Program-made: the position numbers and the translations under genes
In this document: positions 35,702-43,876 of the stretch, piece after piece
Layout of the letters: each line of letters begins with the position of its first letter
Position numbering within the stretch: position 1 is the stretch's first letter
Assembly (NCBI RefSeq): GCF_035938995.1
Contig: NZ_DASZGI010000352.1
Location: 1 to 53,545, forward strand
Reading direction: 5' to 3'
Source: DASZGI01 sp035938995
GTDB lineage: Bacteria; Actinomycetota; Actinomycetes; Streptomycetales; Catenulisporaceae
DNA: 53,545 bases
Notes under the pieces: model-generated
Told to the model about the DNA's origin: nothing
The model's input: the letters and a program-made list of their open reading frames with translations, nothing else
Database searches by the model: none

Positions 35702-35756
35702 TGTCATTGGATGACAAGTTGCGCGAGGTGTTTTTCGGCGTAAGGTGTTTTTCGGC
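35702..35756. promoter_or_regulatory. TetR operator candidate and 14-bp direct repeats
   Basis: The 15-bp inverted repeat TGTCATTGGATGACA (35702-35716) has perfect 6-bp arms. It is followed by two exact copies of AGGTGTTTTTCGGC (35726-35739 and 35743-35756), 17 bp apart. Both lie within 100 bp upstream of the TetR start, so autoregulation is likely. The direct repeat may be a second site or a small duplication. Confidence 0.6.
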
Positions 35757-35795
35757 ACTGCGCGCGGGTATCCTGCGGCCGGAGGTTCTTCGAGC

Positions 35796-36458
35796 ATGAG
35801 CACCGCAAACGCCGCCAAAGTCGTCGGCGAGCTGCCCGCAGGCCTGCGCGAACGCAAGAAGGTCAAGACCCGCGACGCGCTGAGCCGGGCGGCGCTCGAC
35901 CTGTTCCGCAGCCGTGGGTACGAGGCGACGACGGTGGACGACATCGCCGCGTCGATCGACGTGTCGAAACGCACCTTCTTCCGGTACTTCGACGGCAAAG
36001 AGGACGTGCTGCTGCGCTTCCAGCGCGAGGTGGCGGACCTGCTGCTCGAGGAACTGCGCGGACGGCCGGAGCGGGAGGAGCCGCTGGTCGCGCTGCGGCG
36101 GGCCGGAGCGCGCGCGATTGAGCAGGTCGCGGCTCAGCTGCCGCTGTATCGCGGCAAGCCGATGTACCTCGCCGTCATCAGCCTGATCGAGTCCACACCC
36201 GCGCTGGTGGCGGCGCATCTGCGGATCATGCTGGACCGCAAGGACGCGATCGCCGGGATCCTGGCCGAGCGGGAAGGCGTGGACCCGGCCCTCGACCCGC
36301 GCCCGCGGCTGCTGGTCTCGGTCTACGGTTCGGCGGTCGTGGTCGCCAACCGCGCGTGGCATGAGGCGGGCGCCGCCGGGACGCAGGCCCTGCTCGACTG
36401 CCTCGACCGGCACTTGGACGGCCTCGGCTCGGCGATCTCGGGGCGGTGGTCGGCGTGA
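35796..36458 (+). CDS. TetR-family transcriptional regulator
   Basis: The 220-residue product has a TetR helix-turn-helix (TRDALSRAALDLFRSRGYEA followed by VDDIAASIDVSKRTFFRYF) and an all-helical ligand domain. The ATG is preceded by GGAGG ten bases upstream, which favours it over an earlier in-frame start. It overlaps the downstream universal stress protein gene by 4 bp, and the upstream region has a palindrome. The ligand is unknown. Confidence 0.92.
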   Translation: MSTANAAKVVGELPAGLRERKKVKTRDALSRAALDLFRSRGYEATTVDDIAASIDVSKRTFFRYFDGKEDVLLRFQREVADLLLEELRGRPEREEPLVALRRAGARAIEQVAAQLPLYRGKPMYLAVISLIESTPALVAAHLRIMLDRKDAIAGILAEREGVDPALDPRPRLLVSVYGSAVVVANRAWHEAGAAGTQALLDCLDRHLDGLGSAISGRWSA

Positions 36459-36913
36459 CGCTGTTCCAGGAGCGCGTCGTCGAGCACGGCACGCTGCGCC
36501 AGCACGCGGTGATCGTCGCCGTGGACGGGTCGCGCACCTCGATGCGCGCCGCCGACTACGCGCTGGGCCAGGCCCGGCGCACGGGCACCGCGGTGATCGG
36601 GGTGTTCGTGCGCCAGGCCGGCACCGTCGCCGTGGGCGCGCCGGCCACGTGGGTCTATGCCGAACACGCCCAGGACGAGGTCGCCGAGGAGATGCGCGAC
36701 TACATCGCCGAGCGGGCCAAGGTGCTGGGGCTGGAGCACGGATTCGTCGTGCTGAGCGGCAGCCCGGCGCGGCAGATCCGGCAGCTCGCGGATCAATTGC
36801 TCGCCTCCGCGGTCGTGGTGGGCGCATCAGAACACTTCACCCACCGCTTCTACGGTTCGCTCGCGGTCCGCCTGGCTCGGGCCGCACACCAACCGGTCAT
36901 CATCGTCCCCTGA
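36455..36913 (+). CDS. Universal stress protein (UspA) domain protein
   Basis: The product (152 residues from GTG at 36455) starts with the Usp strand VIVAVDGSRTS and ends with the C-terminal strand AAHQPVIIVP. The ATP-binding signature normally reads GX2GX9G(S/T). Here VVVGASEHFTHRFYGS lacks the second glycine, so ATP binding is doubtful. Its start overlaps the TetR stop (GTGA); an alternative GTG lies at 36446. It is probably co-expressed with the TetR regulator. Confidence 0.88.
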   Translation: MTLFQERVVEHGTLRQHAVIVAVDGSRTSMRAADYALGQARRTGTAVIGVFVRQAGTVAVGAPATWVYAEHAQDEVAEEMRDYIAERAKVLGLEHGFVVLSGSPARQIRQLADQLLASAVVVGASEHFTHRFYGSLAVRLARAAHQPVIIVP

Positions 36914-36965
36914 CAGAGGCCGCGCGCCAGGACTCCATCGCGGAGCCCCAGCCCGGTCGGCGAAG

Positions 36966-37010
36966 TCCTTGACCGGTGCTTCCTCAATCGGTGTTTCCTT
37001 GATCGCTTGT
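36966..37010. repeat. Three imperfect 15-bp tandem units
   Basis: TCCTTGACCGGTGCT, TCCTCAATCGGTGTT and TCCTTGATCGCTTGT follow one another in non-coding DNA between the USP and MarR genes. The period is exact and the identity partial. The origin is unknown. Confidence 0.5.
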
Positions 37011-37044
37011 GTCGCTGCGCCGGGCTTCCGTCGACCCGGAATAG

Positions 37045-37058
37045 GATTCCATGGAATC
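37045..37058. promoter_or_regulatory. MarR operator candidate (14-bp perfect palindrome)
   Basis: GATTCCATGGAATC is a perfect palindrome 56 bp upstream of the MarR start. This is the size and symmetry expected for a MarR dimer, suggesting autorepression of the marR-reductase operon. Confidence 0.65.
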
Positions 37059-37114
37059 TAGTTCTCGGGAATGCGGCTGATCGCAGAGCCGCGAGACGAC
37101 GAGGGAGGACGGCG

Positions 37115-37576
37115 GTGGCGGAGCTCAAGCGGTTGTTCAGCGACCTGGTCAGGCTCGAGATCGAGCTCTGGGACGCGGTCGACCGGCGGCTGCGCGACAC
37201 GCACGGAGTCCCGCTGGGCAGCTTCGAGATCATGCAGATCGTCGCCGCGACGCCGGGATGCCGGGTGTACGACATAGCCCGGCAGCTCTCGATCACCGTC
37301 GGCGGCACCAGCAAGGCGGTCGACCGGATCGAGTCCTGCGGCCACGTGGTGCGCAGATCGAACCCGGACGACCGGCGCTCGTCGATCATCGAGCTGACCC
37401 CGGCCGGCGAGCAGGTTCTGACCGAGGCGGGCGCCGTGGTCGACGCGGAGCTCGAAGCCCGGCTCGGCGCGGTCCTGCCCGAGCGTTCCCTTGACCAACT
37501 CCACGGCCTCATCTCGAAACTTCGCGCCGCGGGGCCCCCGCCCGACGCGGCCTGCCCGACATCAAGGAGTGAGTGA
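37115..37576 (+). CDS. MarR-family transcriptional regulator
   Basis: The 153-residue product has the MarR winged helix with VYDIARQLSITVGGTSKAVD (recognition helix) and the wing SNPDDRRSSIIELTPAGEQ. The GTG start is fixed by GGGAGG six bases upstream. It forms an operon with the quinone oxidoreductase 3 bp downstream. MarR-reductase pairs usually respond to phenolic or electrophilic compounds; the inducer here is not known. Confidence 0.93.
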   Translation: MAELKRLFSDLVRLEIELWDAVDRRLRDTHGVPLGSFEIMQIVAATPGCRVYDIARQLSITVGGTSKAVDRIESCGHVVRRSNPDDRRSSIIELTPAGEQVLTEAGAVVDAELEARLGAVLPERSLDQLHGLISKLRAAGPPPDAACPTSRSE

Positions 37577-37579
37577 GTC

Positions 37580-38500
37580 ATGCCTAAAGCAGTGCGCTTC
37601 AACGAGTACGGCGGGATCGACGTCCTGCACGTGGTGGACGTGCCGCTGCCCGAGGCGGGCGACGGCCAGGTGCTGGTGAAGGTGAAGGCCGCGTCGGTCA
37701 ACCCGGGCGAGGCGAGGATCCGCGAGGGAGCCATGCACGCCATGTTCCCGGCCACGTTCCCCTCCGGTGAGGGCAGCGACCTGGCCGGCGTGGTGGAGAG
37801 GGTCGGACCGGGCGTCACCGACTTCGCGGTCGGCGACGAGGTCGCCGGCTTCACCAACCGGCGCGCCAGCCACGCCGAGTACGTGGTCGCCGAAGCCGCG
37901 GATCTGATTCAGAAGCCGGCGAACGTCCCCTGGGAGGTCGCAGGGTCCTTGTTCGTGGCGGGCACGACCGCCTACGCCTCGGTACGCGCGGTCGCGCTGA
38001 AGCCGGGCGACACGGTCGTGGTCTCCGGCGCGGCAGGCGGCGTCGGTTCGCTGGTCGTGCAGTTGGCCAAGAACGCCGGAGCAGAGGTCATCGGCATCGC
38101 CAGTGCGTCGAACCATGACTGGCTCACCGCTCACGGCGTCAAGCCGATCGCCTACGGCGACGGCCTGGCCGAGCGGCTGCGCGAGGCGGCCGACCGGATC
38201 GATGCCTTCATCGACACCTACGGCGGCGGATACGTGAAGCTCGCGATCGAGGAGTTGGGCGTGGATCCGTCCCGCATCAACACGATCGCGGACTTCGCGG
38301 CGATCGGAACCTACGGCGTGAAGGGCGAGGGCAGCGGGACGGCGGCCACGGCGGAAGTGGTCGGGGAACTGGCGTCGCTGGTCGCGCGGGGTGAGCTGGA
38401 AGTGCCGATCGCGGCGACCTTCCCACTGGACGAGGTTCGCGCGGCATACGAGCAGGTGGAGCGGCGGCACACCCACGGCAAGATCGTGCTCGTGCCCTGA
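37580..38500 (+). CDS. NADPH:quinone oxidoreductase-like MDR-family protein
   Basis: The 306-residue product belongs to the zinc-free branch of the medium-chain dehydrogenase superfamily. It has the quinone-reductase N-terminus (AVRFNEYGGIDVLHVVDVPL) and the nucleotide-binding loop VSGAAGGVGSLVVQLAKNAG. No structural zinc cysteines are seen. AAGGAG lies upstream inside the marR end. It probably reduces quinones or enones under MarR control. A terminator hairpin follows. Confidence 0.92.
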   Translation: MPKAVRFNEYGGIDVLHVVDVPLPEAGDGQVLVKVKAASVNPGEARIREGAMHAMFPATFPSGEGSDLAGVVERVGPGVTDFAVGDEVAGFTNRRASHAEYVVAEAADLIQKPANVPWEVAGSLFVAGTTAYASVRAVALKPGDTVVVSGAAGGVGSLVVQLAKNAGAEVIGIASASNHDWLTAHGVKPIAYGDGLAERLREAADRIDAFIDTYGGGYVKLAIEELGVDPSRINTIADFAAIGTYGVKGEGSGTAATAEVVGELASLVARGELEVPIAATFPLDEVRAAYEQVERRHTHGKIVLVP

Positions 38501-38522
38501 GAGCACAGCAGTAAGGGGGCGA

Positions 38523-38549
38523 GCCCCGGGAGCCGTCCACTCCCGGGGC
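38523..38549 (+). terminator. Intrinsic terminator after the quinone reductase
   Basis: GCCCCGGGAG (38523-38532) pairs with CTCCCGGGGC (38540-38549) in a perfect 10-bp stem with a 7-nt loop. A short TTTT run follows five bases later. It begins 22 bp after the stop codon. Confidence 0.8.
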
Positions 38550-38878
38550 CCGCGCTTTTCAGAGGGTCAGGGGTGGCTCACCAGGTCGCCGTTGACCGAG
38601 ATCACGCAGCCCGCCACGGTCTGCGGACGGCGGGCGCGAACGCCATGACATACCTCTCCTACAGCGTGATGAACAGCAGCATCCTGCGAGCCGGTGGACG
38701 ACTCGCAGACCTCTCAATCCGCCGTCGGAGAGCGCTCTCCGCCGTGCTGATGTTGCGCCGCCGCCTCCGGGCTGTCAATGGGAAGCCGTTGCGGAACGAG
38801 TTACGTGACGAGTTCCGCAACCGGCACGGGAGGAGAAAAGGCACGTGCCCGAACGGCGGGCCTTGGTCTGCGGAACCG
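38550..38878. other. Non-coding stretch with a 10-bp hairpin
   Basis: These 329 bp hold no convincing gene. A perfect inverted repeat, GTTGCGGAAC (38788-38797) and GTTCCGCAAC (38812-38821) with a 14-nt loop, lies 58 bp downstream of the minus-strand acyltransferase stop and may be its terminator. A short minus-strand frame ending near 38572 has no start or domain I can support. Confidence 0.5.
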
Positions 38879-40363
38879 CTAAACGGGCGCGGTGGACGGA
38901 GGCGTCGCGCGGCGCCGGCGCGGCAGCACCGCATCGACCGTGACCAGCAGGATCCCGGCGCCGTAGACCACGGCGGCGGTGACGGGCGGACGGCCGTCCG
39001 GCGCGAATCCGGCGATGGCGAAGCGGGCGAGCGCGAAGCTGGTCAGTCCCGTCGCGACCCAGAGCAACGGCGCCGCGCCGCGGGCTGCCACCTGGTCCGC
39101 CACTGCGTGGCCTGTCGCTGCCGCGCCGCGAGTCGCCCGGTCGGCCGCCGCCGCTTCGGGGCTCTTCCCAGTCCGCTGATACGCCGGTCGGCGCAGTCGA
39201 CGGCTGAGCAGCACGAGCGGTGCGAGCAACACCGCTACACAGCCGATCCACGCCGGCCTGAGCACCCACCACTCGGCCGATCCGACCGTCGGTTGCGGCA
39301 TGGCGCCGGTCACGTACAGCAACACGCCGCCGAGCACGACGGGCAGCATGTGCCACAGATATACGGTCATCACCTCGGTGTTGCAGACCTCGATGAACCG
39401 CCACAGTCGCGGCCTGCGCAGCCATCGGGAGGCTGCCGGTGCGAGCGCGACGAGGATGCCGAGTTGGGCGGCCGCGTACGCGGCGAGCGCGACGGACGGC
39501 GGGGCGGTGTTGTTGATGCTCTGGCCTTGCATGCCGATCAGGCTGACCGGGAACAGCCCGGACCACTCCAGCGCGATGAAGACCGCCGCGCCGACGGCCG
39601 CGAGCAGGAGGGGGTCGCGGCGCCGGCGGGTGAGCGTGCCGTCCTGCCAGCAGAATCCGAGCTGGTACGCGGCGCCCCAGATCAGCACGTAGTTCGCCCA
39701 ACCCAGGGCCTTGACGTGCATGGTGATGACCACGACGTCGACTCCGACGCCCAGCAGCGCCATCACGGCCGGAACCGCGAGGCCCGCACGCCGGTGGGCG
39801 GCGTACAGCGCGGGGGTGAGCAGCGTGAGGACCAGATAGACCGGCAGGAACCAGAGATGCAGCGCCACGGCCCATCCGGCCAGCGCACGCGTGCCGGATG
39901 GAACGCCGGCGGCTGCCGCGGCGGACATGCCTATTAATGCCACGGCGACGTACCAGGTGGTGGGGCCGAGCAGGCGTACAGCCCGACGGCGCAACCACTG
40001 CTGCGCGTTTCCGGTCCCCCGTGCCGCGCCCCAGCTGCGTCCCGCCGCGAACCCGCCGACCAGGAAGAAGATCGGCATGACTTGGAATCCCCAGGTCACC
40101 CACGGCGCCCACCGCACGTCGTGCAGCACGTCCGCGGCGCCGAACTGCCCGTCGACATAGGTCGGCGACGTTACTAGCCAGTGCCCGAACACGACCGCGC
40201 CGATCGCGGCGACCCTGAGGAAGTCGACGTACCTGTCGCGGCCCGGTTCCGCGCCCGAAGCAACCTGCACCGCACCATCATCGCTGATCACACGGGGAAT
40301 CGGGTCGCCATGCGGGGGTCGGATCTTGCCCGGTGCAGGCGGGTCGTGCTCCACTGCGTCCAT
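38879..40363 (-). CDS. Acyltransferase-3 family membrane protein
   Basis: Acyltransferase-3 proteins transfer acyl groups to extracytoplasmic sugars, glycolipids or antibiotics. The product has about ten TM helices. It begins with the family motif RYVDFLRVAAIGAVVFGHW, whose His is the usual catalytic residue, and continues with MPIFFLVGGFAAGRSW. The C-terminal 90 residues include an Ala/Arg-rich cytoplasmic loop and more TM helices. Start choice is open: the ATG at 40363 shares its CATG with the divergent gene, and GTGs at 40372 and 40291 are also possible. The acceptor is unknown. Confidence 0.88.
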   Translation of the reverse strand: MDAVEHDPPAPGKIRPPHGDPIPRVISDDGAVQVASGAEPGRDRYVDFLRVAAIGAVVFGHWLVTSPTYVDGQFGAADVLHDVRWAPWVTWGFQVMPIFFLVGGFAAGRSWGAARGTGNAQQWLRRRAVRLLGPTTWYVAVALIGMSAAAAAGVPSGTRALAGWAVALHLWFLPVYLVLTLLTPALYAAHRRAGLAVPAVMALLGVGVDVVVITMHVKALGWANYVLIWGAAYQLGFCWQDGTLTRRRRDPLLLAAVGAAVFIALEWSGLFPVSLIGMQGQSINNTAPPSVALAAYAAAQLGILVALAPAASRWLRRPRLWRFIEVCNTEVMTVYLWHMLPVVLGGVLLYVTGAMPQPTVGSAEWWVLRPAWIGCVAVLLAPLVLLSRRLRRPAYQRTGKSPEAAAADRATRGAAATGHAVADQVAARGAAPLLWVATGLTSFALARFAIAGFAPDGRPPVTAAVVYGAGILLVTVDAVLPRRRRATPPSTAPV

Positions 40364-42410
40364 GGAGACCACGGATGCGCAGTCGAGGAAGCCTGACGAC
40401 GTCCACGGCGGGGCGCCGGCCCCGGTCTGGACCCCGTCGCCGACGGACGTGGAGGGCGCGAACGTCGAACGATTCCGCGCCCGGCTGGCCGGGCGCGGAG
40501 TGCACGTCGCGGACTACCGGGAGCTGCACGCCTGGTCGGCGCGGGAGCCGGAGGCATTCTGGGGCGAGCTGTGGGACTTCTTCTCGATCGAGGCCGCCAC
40601 GCCGGGGCGGACTGTGCTGGAGTCGCGGGAGATGCCGGGCGCTTCGTGGTTCCCCGGGGCGACCCTGAACTACGTCTCGCAGGTGTTGAGGCCGGCGCAG
40701 CGTTCGGGCGTCGCGATCATCGACGCAGCCGAGCCCGGTGGCGACGACGACAACGCTGCCACTGCCGCTGCCGACCGGACGGTGAGCTGGGCCGAGCTGC
40801 GGCGGCAGGTCGGGGCTGTCGCGCACACGCTGCGCGGGCTGGGGGTGGGCCAGGGCGACCGGGTGGTCGGATACCTGCCCAATATCCCGGAGGCGGTCGT
40901 CGCGTTCCTCGCGACCGCGAGCCTTGGGGCGATCTGGTCCTCGTGCGGCCAGGACTACTCCGCCGCGGCCGCGGCCGCGCGGCTCGGCCAGCTCGACCCG
41001 ATGGTCCTGATCGCGGCGGACGGCTACCGGTACGGAGGTAAAGCGCACGACAAGCGGTCCTCGGTCGCCGAGTTGCGCGAGTCGCTCGGCTCGCTGCAGG
41101 CAACGATCGTGGTCCCGCGCCTCGGGCTGGACCTCGAGTCGGCCGGGCTCGGCGACGCGATCACGTGGGACGCGGCGGCGCAGGGCGAGGACACGGTCGA
41201 GCCGGTCGCGGTGCCGTTCGACCATCCCCTGTGGGTCTTGTTCTCCTCCGGGACCACCGGGAAGCCCAAGGGCATCGTGCACGGGCACGGCGGCGTGCTG
41301 CTGGAGCACCTCAAGCAGATCGCGTTTCATCTGAACCTGAAGGAGGACGAGCCCTACTTCTGGTACACCTCGCCGAGCTGGATGATGTGGAATTTCCAGG
41401 TAGCCGGACTGTTGGTGGGCGCGACGATCGTCTGTTACGACGGGAGCCCTTCACATCCGGGGCCGGGGACGCTGTGGGAGCTGGCGGCTCGACACCGCGT
41501 CGTCGCGCTGGGCACCAGTCCCGCCTATCTACAGGCGACCGAGAAGGCCGGCGTTCGGCCGGCCGCGCAGTACGACCTGTCGCGGCTGCGGGTTCTCGGC
41601 GTGACCGGGTCGGTGCTGCCAGCTGCGTCGTACCACTGGGCCGCGCGGGAGGTGGGGCCGCGCGTGCAGGTGGTCTCCACGAGCGGCGGCACGGACGTGG
41701 TCAGCGCGTTCATCGGCGGGGCACCCACCGTGCCGGTGTACCCGGGCGAGATCTCCGTCCCCTGTCTCGGCGTCGCGCTCGACGCGTTCGGGCCGGGCGG
41801 CGAGAGCGTCCGGGACGAGGTGGGCGAGCTGGTGATCACCGCGCCGCTGCCGTCGATGCCGGTCTTCTTCTGGAACGACCCGGACGGCGCGCGGTACCGG
41901 GCCGCCTACTTCGACACGTACCCGGGCGTGTGGCGGCACGGCGACTGGATCACCATTACCGGGCGCGGCACGATCGTGGTCCACGGCCGCTCCGACTCCA
42001 CCTTGAACCGCAACGGCATCCGGATGGGCAGCGCGGACATCTACCAGGTGGTGGAGCAGTTCCCGGAGGTCCGCGAAGCGCTGGTGATCGGCGCGGAGGA
42101 GCCGGGCGGCGGCTACTGGATGCCGCTGTTCGTCGCGCTCGCCGACGGCGCACGGCTGACCGACGAGCTGGCCGACCGCATCCGCGCCGCGATCAGGACC
42201 CAGGCCTCGCCGCGACACGTGCCCGACGAGATCATCGCTGTGGCCGGGATCCCGCACACCCGCACGGGAAAGAAGCTCGAGGTGCCGATCAAGCGGCTGC
42301 TGCAGGGGGCCGCTCCGGGCGACGTGCTAGACAGCCAGTCAGTGGACGACGCGACGTTGCTGGAGGTCTTCGCGCAGCTGGGGAAGGCGCGAGCAGCACG
42401 CGGGCAATAG
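40362..42410 (+). CDS. Acetoacetyl-CoA synthetase
   Basis: The enzyme activates acetoacetate to acetoacetyl-CoA via an adenylate. The 682-residue product has a complete adenylate-forming core: P-loop SSGTTGKPKG, the HGRSDSTLNRNG hinge region and the C-terminal catalytic lysine in RTGKKLEVPIK. FWYTSPSWMMWNF is characteristic of acetoacetyl-CoA synthetases. The start at 40362 lacks a clear ribosome binding site; a TTG at 40326 is an alternative. It is divergent from the acyltransferase gene. Confidence 0.93.
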   Translation: METTDAQSRKPDDVHGGAPAPVWTPSPTDVEGANVERFRARLAGRGVHVADYRELHAWSAREPEAFWGELWDFFSIEAATPGRTVLESREMPGASWFPGATLNYVSQVLRPAQRSGVAIIDAAEPGGDDDNAATAAADRTVSWAELRRQVGAVAHTLRGLGVGQGDRVVGYLPNIPEAVVAFLATASLGAIWSSCGQDYSAAAAAARLGQLDPMVLIAADGYRYGGKAHDKRSSVAELRESLGSLQATIVVPRLGLDLESAGLGDAITWDAAAQGEDTVEPVAVPFDHPLWVLFSSGTTGKPKGIVHGHGGVLLEHLKQIAFHLNLKEDEPYFWYTSPSWMMWNFQVAGLLVGATIVCYDGSPSHPGPGTLWELAARHRVVALGTSPAYLQATEKAGVRPAAQYDLSRLRVLGVTGSVLPAASYHWAAREVGPRVQVVSTSGGTDVVSAFIGGAPTVPVYPGEISVPCLGVALDAFGPGGESVRDEVGELVITAPLPSMPVFFWNDPDGARYRAAYFDTYPGVWRHGDWITITGRGTIVVHGRSDSTLNRNGIRMGSADIYQVVEQFPEVREALVIGAEEPGGGYWMPLFVALADGARLTDELADRIRAAIRTQASPRHVPDEIIAVAGIPHTRTGKKLEVPIKRLLQGAAPGDVLDSQSVDDATLLEVFAQLGKARAARGQ

Positions 42411-42467
42411 GCGGTCCTCGGGCGGGGTCAATGCGCTCGATTACCAGTCCCCTCGCGGGGTGCGCGG

Positions 42468-43700
42468 TCAGGCGATGACCCCGGAGCGGCGGGCGAGCTC
42501 GCGCAGCCGGGAGCTCGGCATCGGGGTCGCCTCCGCCAGCAACGCGATCGCGGCGCGGGTGCGCGGCCGCCGGTGCACCTCCTGGCTGGCCAGCTGCTCG
42601 GCGGCCAGCAGCGAGCCCAGCGCCTCGTCGTACAGGCCGACGTGGACCTGGGCCGCGGCGAGGTCGGCCAGGTGGTGGGTGCGCCGCTCGCGGGGCAGCG
42701 AGGCCAGCGCCGCCGGGTCGATCCGGTGGGCGACCTCGACCGCGCGGGCGTTCCGCCGCAGCCGGATCAGCGCCGAGACCTCGTGGATCAGGGTGTTGGT
42801 CGGGCCGAAGCCGGACCACTGGTGGTTGGCGTCCGCGCCGAGCAGGTCCGCATACTCGCGGGCCTGCTCGATCATGCGCATCGTGCGGTCGTGGTCGTCC
42901 GCGTCGGCCGCGCAGACCGCCGCGGTGAGGTAAAGCATGCCGAGAACGGAAAGCCCGTCCCCGCCGCCGCACAGCAGGTCCTCTTCGAGGCGCGCGGTCG
43001 CGGCGGCGCAGACCTCCAGCGCCGCGCCCGCCCGGCCCAGCGTCGTGAGCGCGTGCGCGACCTGGCGGGCGGCGGAGGCGATCACGACCGGGTCGGCGCT
43101 CTGCTCCGCGGCGAGCGCGCCCCGGTCGGCCGCGTGCCAGGCCGTCGCACCGTCGGCGAACTCGACCAGGACCGCCGCGGCCAGCTGATAGGCGCGCGAG
43201 GCGGCCGCCCACGCCCCGGCGGACCGGTCGCTCGCGGCGACCCGCTGCGCCTTCACGATAAGGGAGGGCAGCACCCGGCCGATGATCGAATAGTGAGCCG
43301 CCTGATATGCGTCCCAGGCGTACGCGGCCTGCCGGGCGATGGTCTCGACCGCCTCGGGGTCGGGCTCGGCGGCGGTGTGGTCGGCGAAGTGCTCACAGAT
43401 CACGTCGTAGCGCTGGAGCGTGGTGCGGATCGCGGCGGCCTCGGACGCGTGCGCGCCCGCGTCGACCGCCGCCGAACCGGCGTCGTCGCCGTCGGAGAGC
43501 AGCTGTTCGAGCGGGACCTCGAGGACCCGGGACACCTGTTCGAGCACGCTGATGCGCGGGTCGGCCTGCCGTCCGCCCAGCTCGAACTGGGCCACCCAGG
43601 AGCGGCTGCGGCCGAGCCGGGTGGCGAATTCCTGCTGGTTGAGGCCACGCCGCTTGCGCCAGTGCACGACCCGCCGGGTGATTCCGTCGAGATCCGTCAT
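42468..43700 (-). CDS. XRE-family regulator with TPR-like helical domain
   Basis: The 410-residue product has an N-terminal XRE helix-turn-helix (RRGLNQQEFATRLGRSRSWV, then AQFELGGR). A long Ala-rich helical region follows, resembling TPR repeats in actinobacterial regulators. The ATG at 43700 is preferred; an earlier in-frame start adds nine residues. It is divergent from the unknown gene at 43877 with 176 bp between starts, and probably controls it. Confidence 0.88.
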   Translation of the reverse strand: MTDLDGITRRVVHWRKRRGLNQQEFATRLGRSRSWVAQFELGGRQADPRISVLEQVSRVLEVPLEQLLSDGDDAGSAAVDAGAHASEAAAIRTTLQRYDVICEHFADHTAAEPDPEAVETIARQAAYAWDAYQAAHYSIIGRVLPSLIVKAQRVAASDRSAGAWAAASRAYQLAAAVLVEFADGATAWHAADRGALAAEQSADPVVIASAARQVAHALTTLGRAGAALEVCAAATARLEEDLLCGGGDGLSVLGMLYLTAAVCAADADDHDRTMRMIEQAREYADLLGADANHQWSGFGPTNTLIHEVSALIRLRRNARAVEVAHRIDPAALASLPRERRTHHLADLAAAQVHVGLYDEALGSLLAAEQLASQEVHRRPRTRAAIALLAEATPMPSSRLRELARRSGVIA

Positions 43701-43755
43701 GCCTCGCCTGCCGTCCGGTTTGTACACGAACTGTGGACAACGATTACCAAGGGTC

Positions 43756-43822
43756 AGAGTACTGTCACTCTACCGAGTCCCGCGCGGACCTACGCGCACC
43801 CGTCGCATTAAAACGGCATTAA
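43756..43822. promoter_or_regulatory. Repeats in the XRE/unknown divergent promoter
   Basis: AGAGT (43756-43760) and ACTCT (43767-43771) form a small inverted repeat. GCATTAA occurs at 43805-43811 and 43816-43822, one helical turn apart. These are candidate regulator sites in the 176-bp divergent gap. Evidence is positional only. Confidence 0.4.
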
Positions 43823-43876
43823 GCGCGATACCCAGCGTTGCCGGGCCATCACGCGCCGTGGAAAGGTGACCCGACG

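Noticed and set aside
38573..39937. 454-codon plus-strand frame
   Set aside because: Mostly antisense of the acyltransferase gene; the upstream part has no coding signal.
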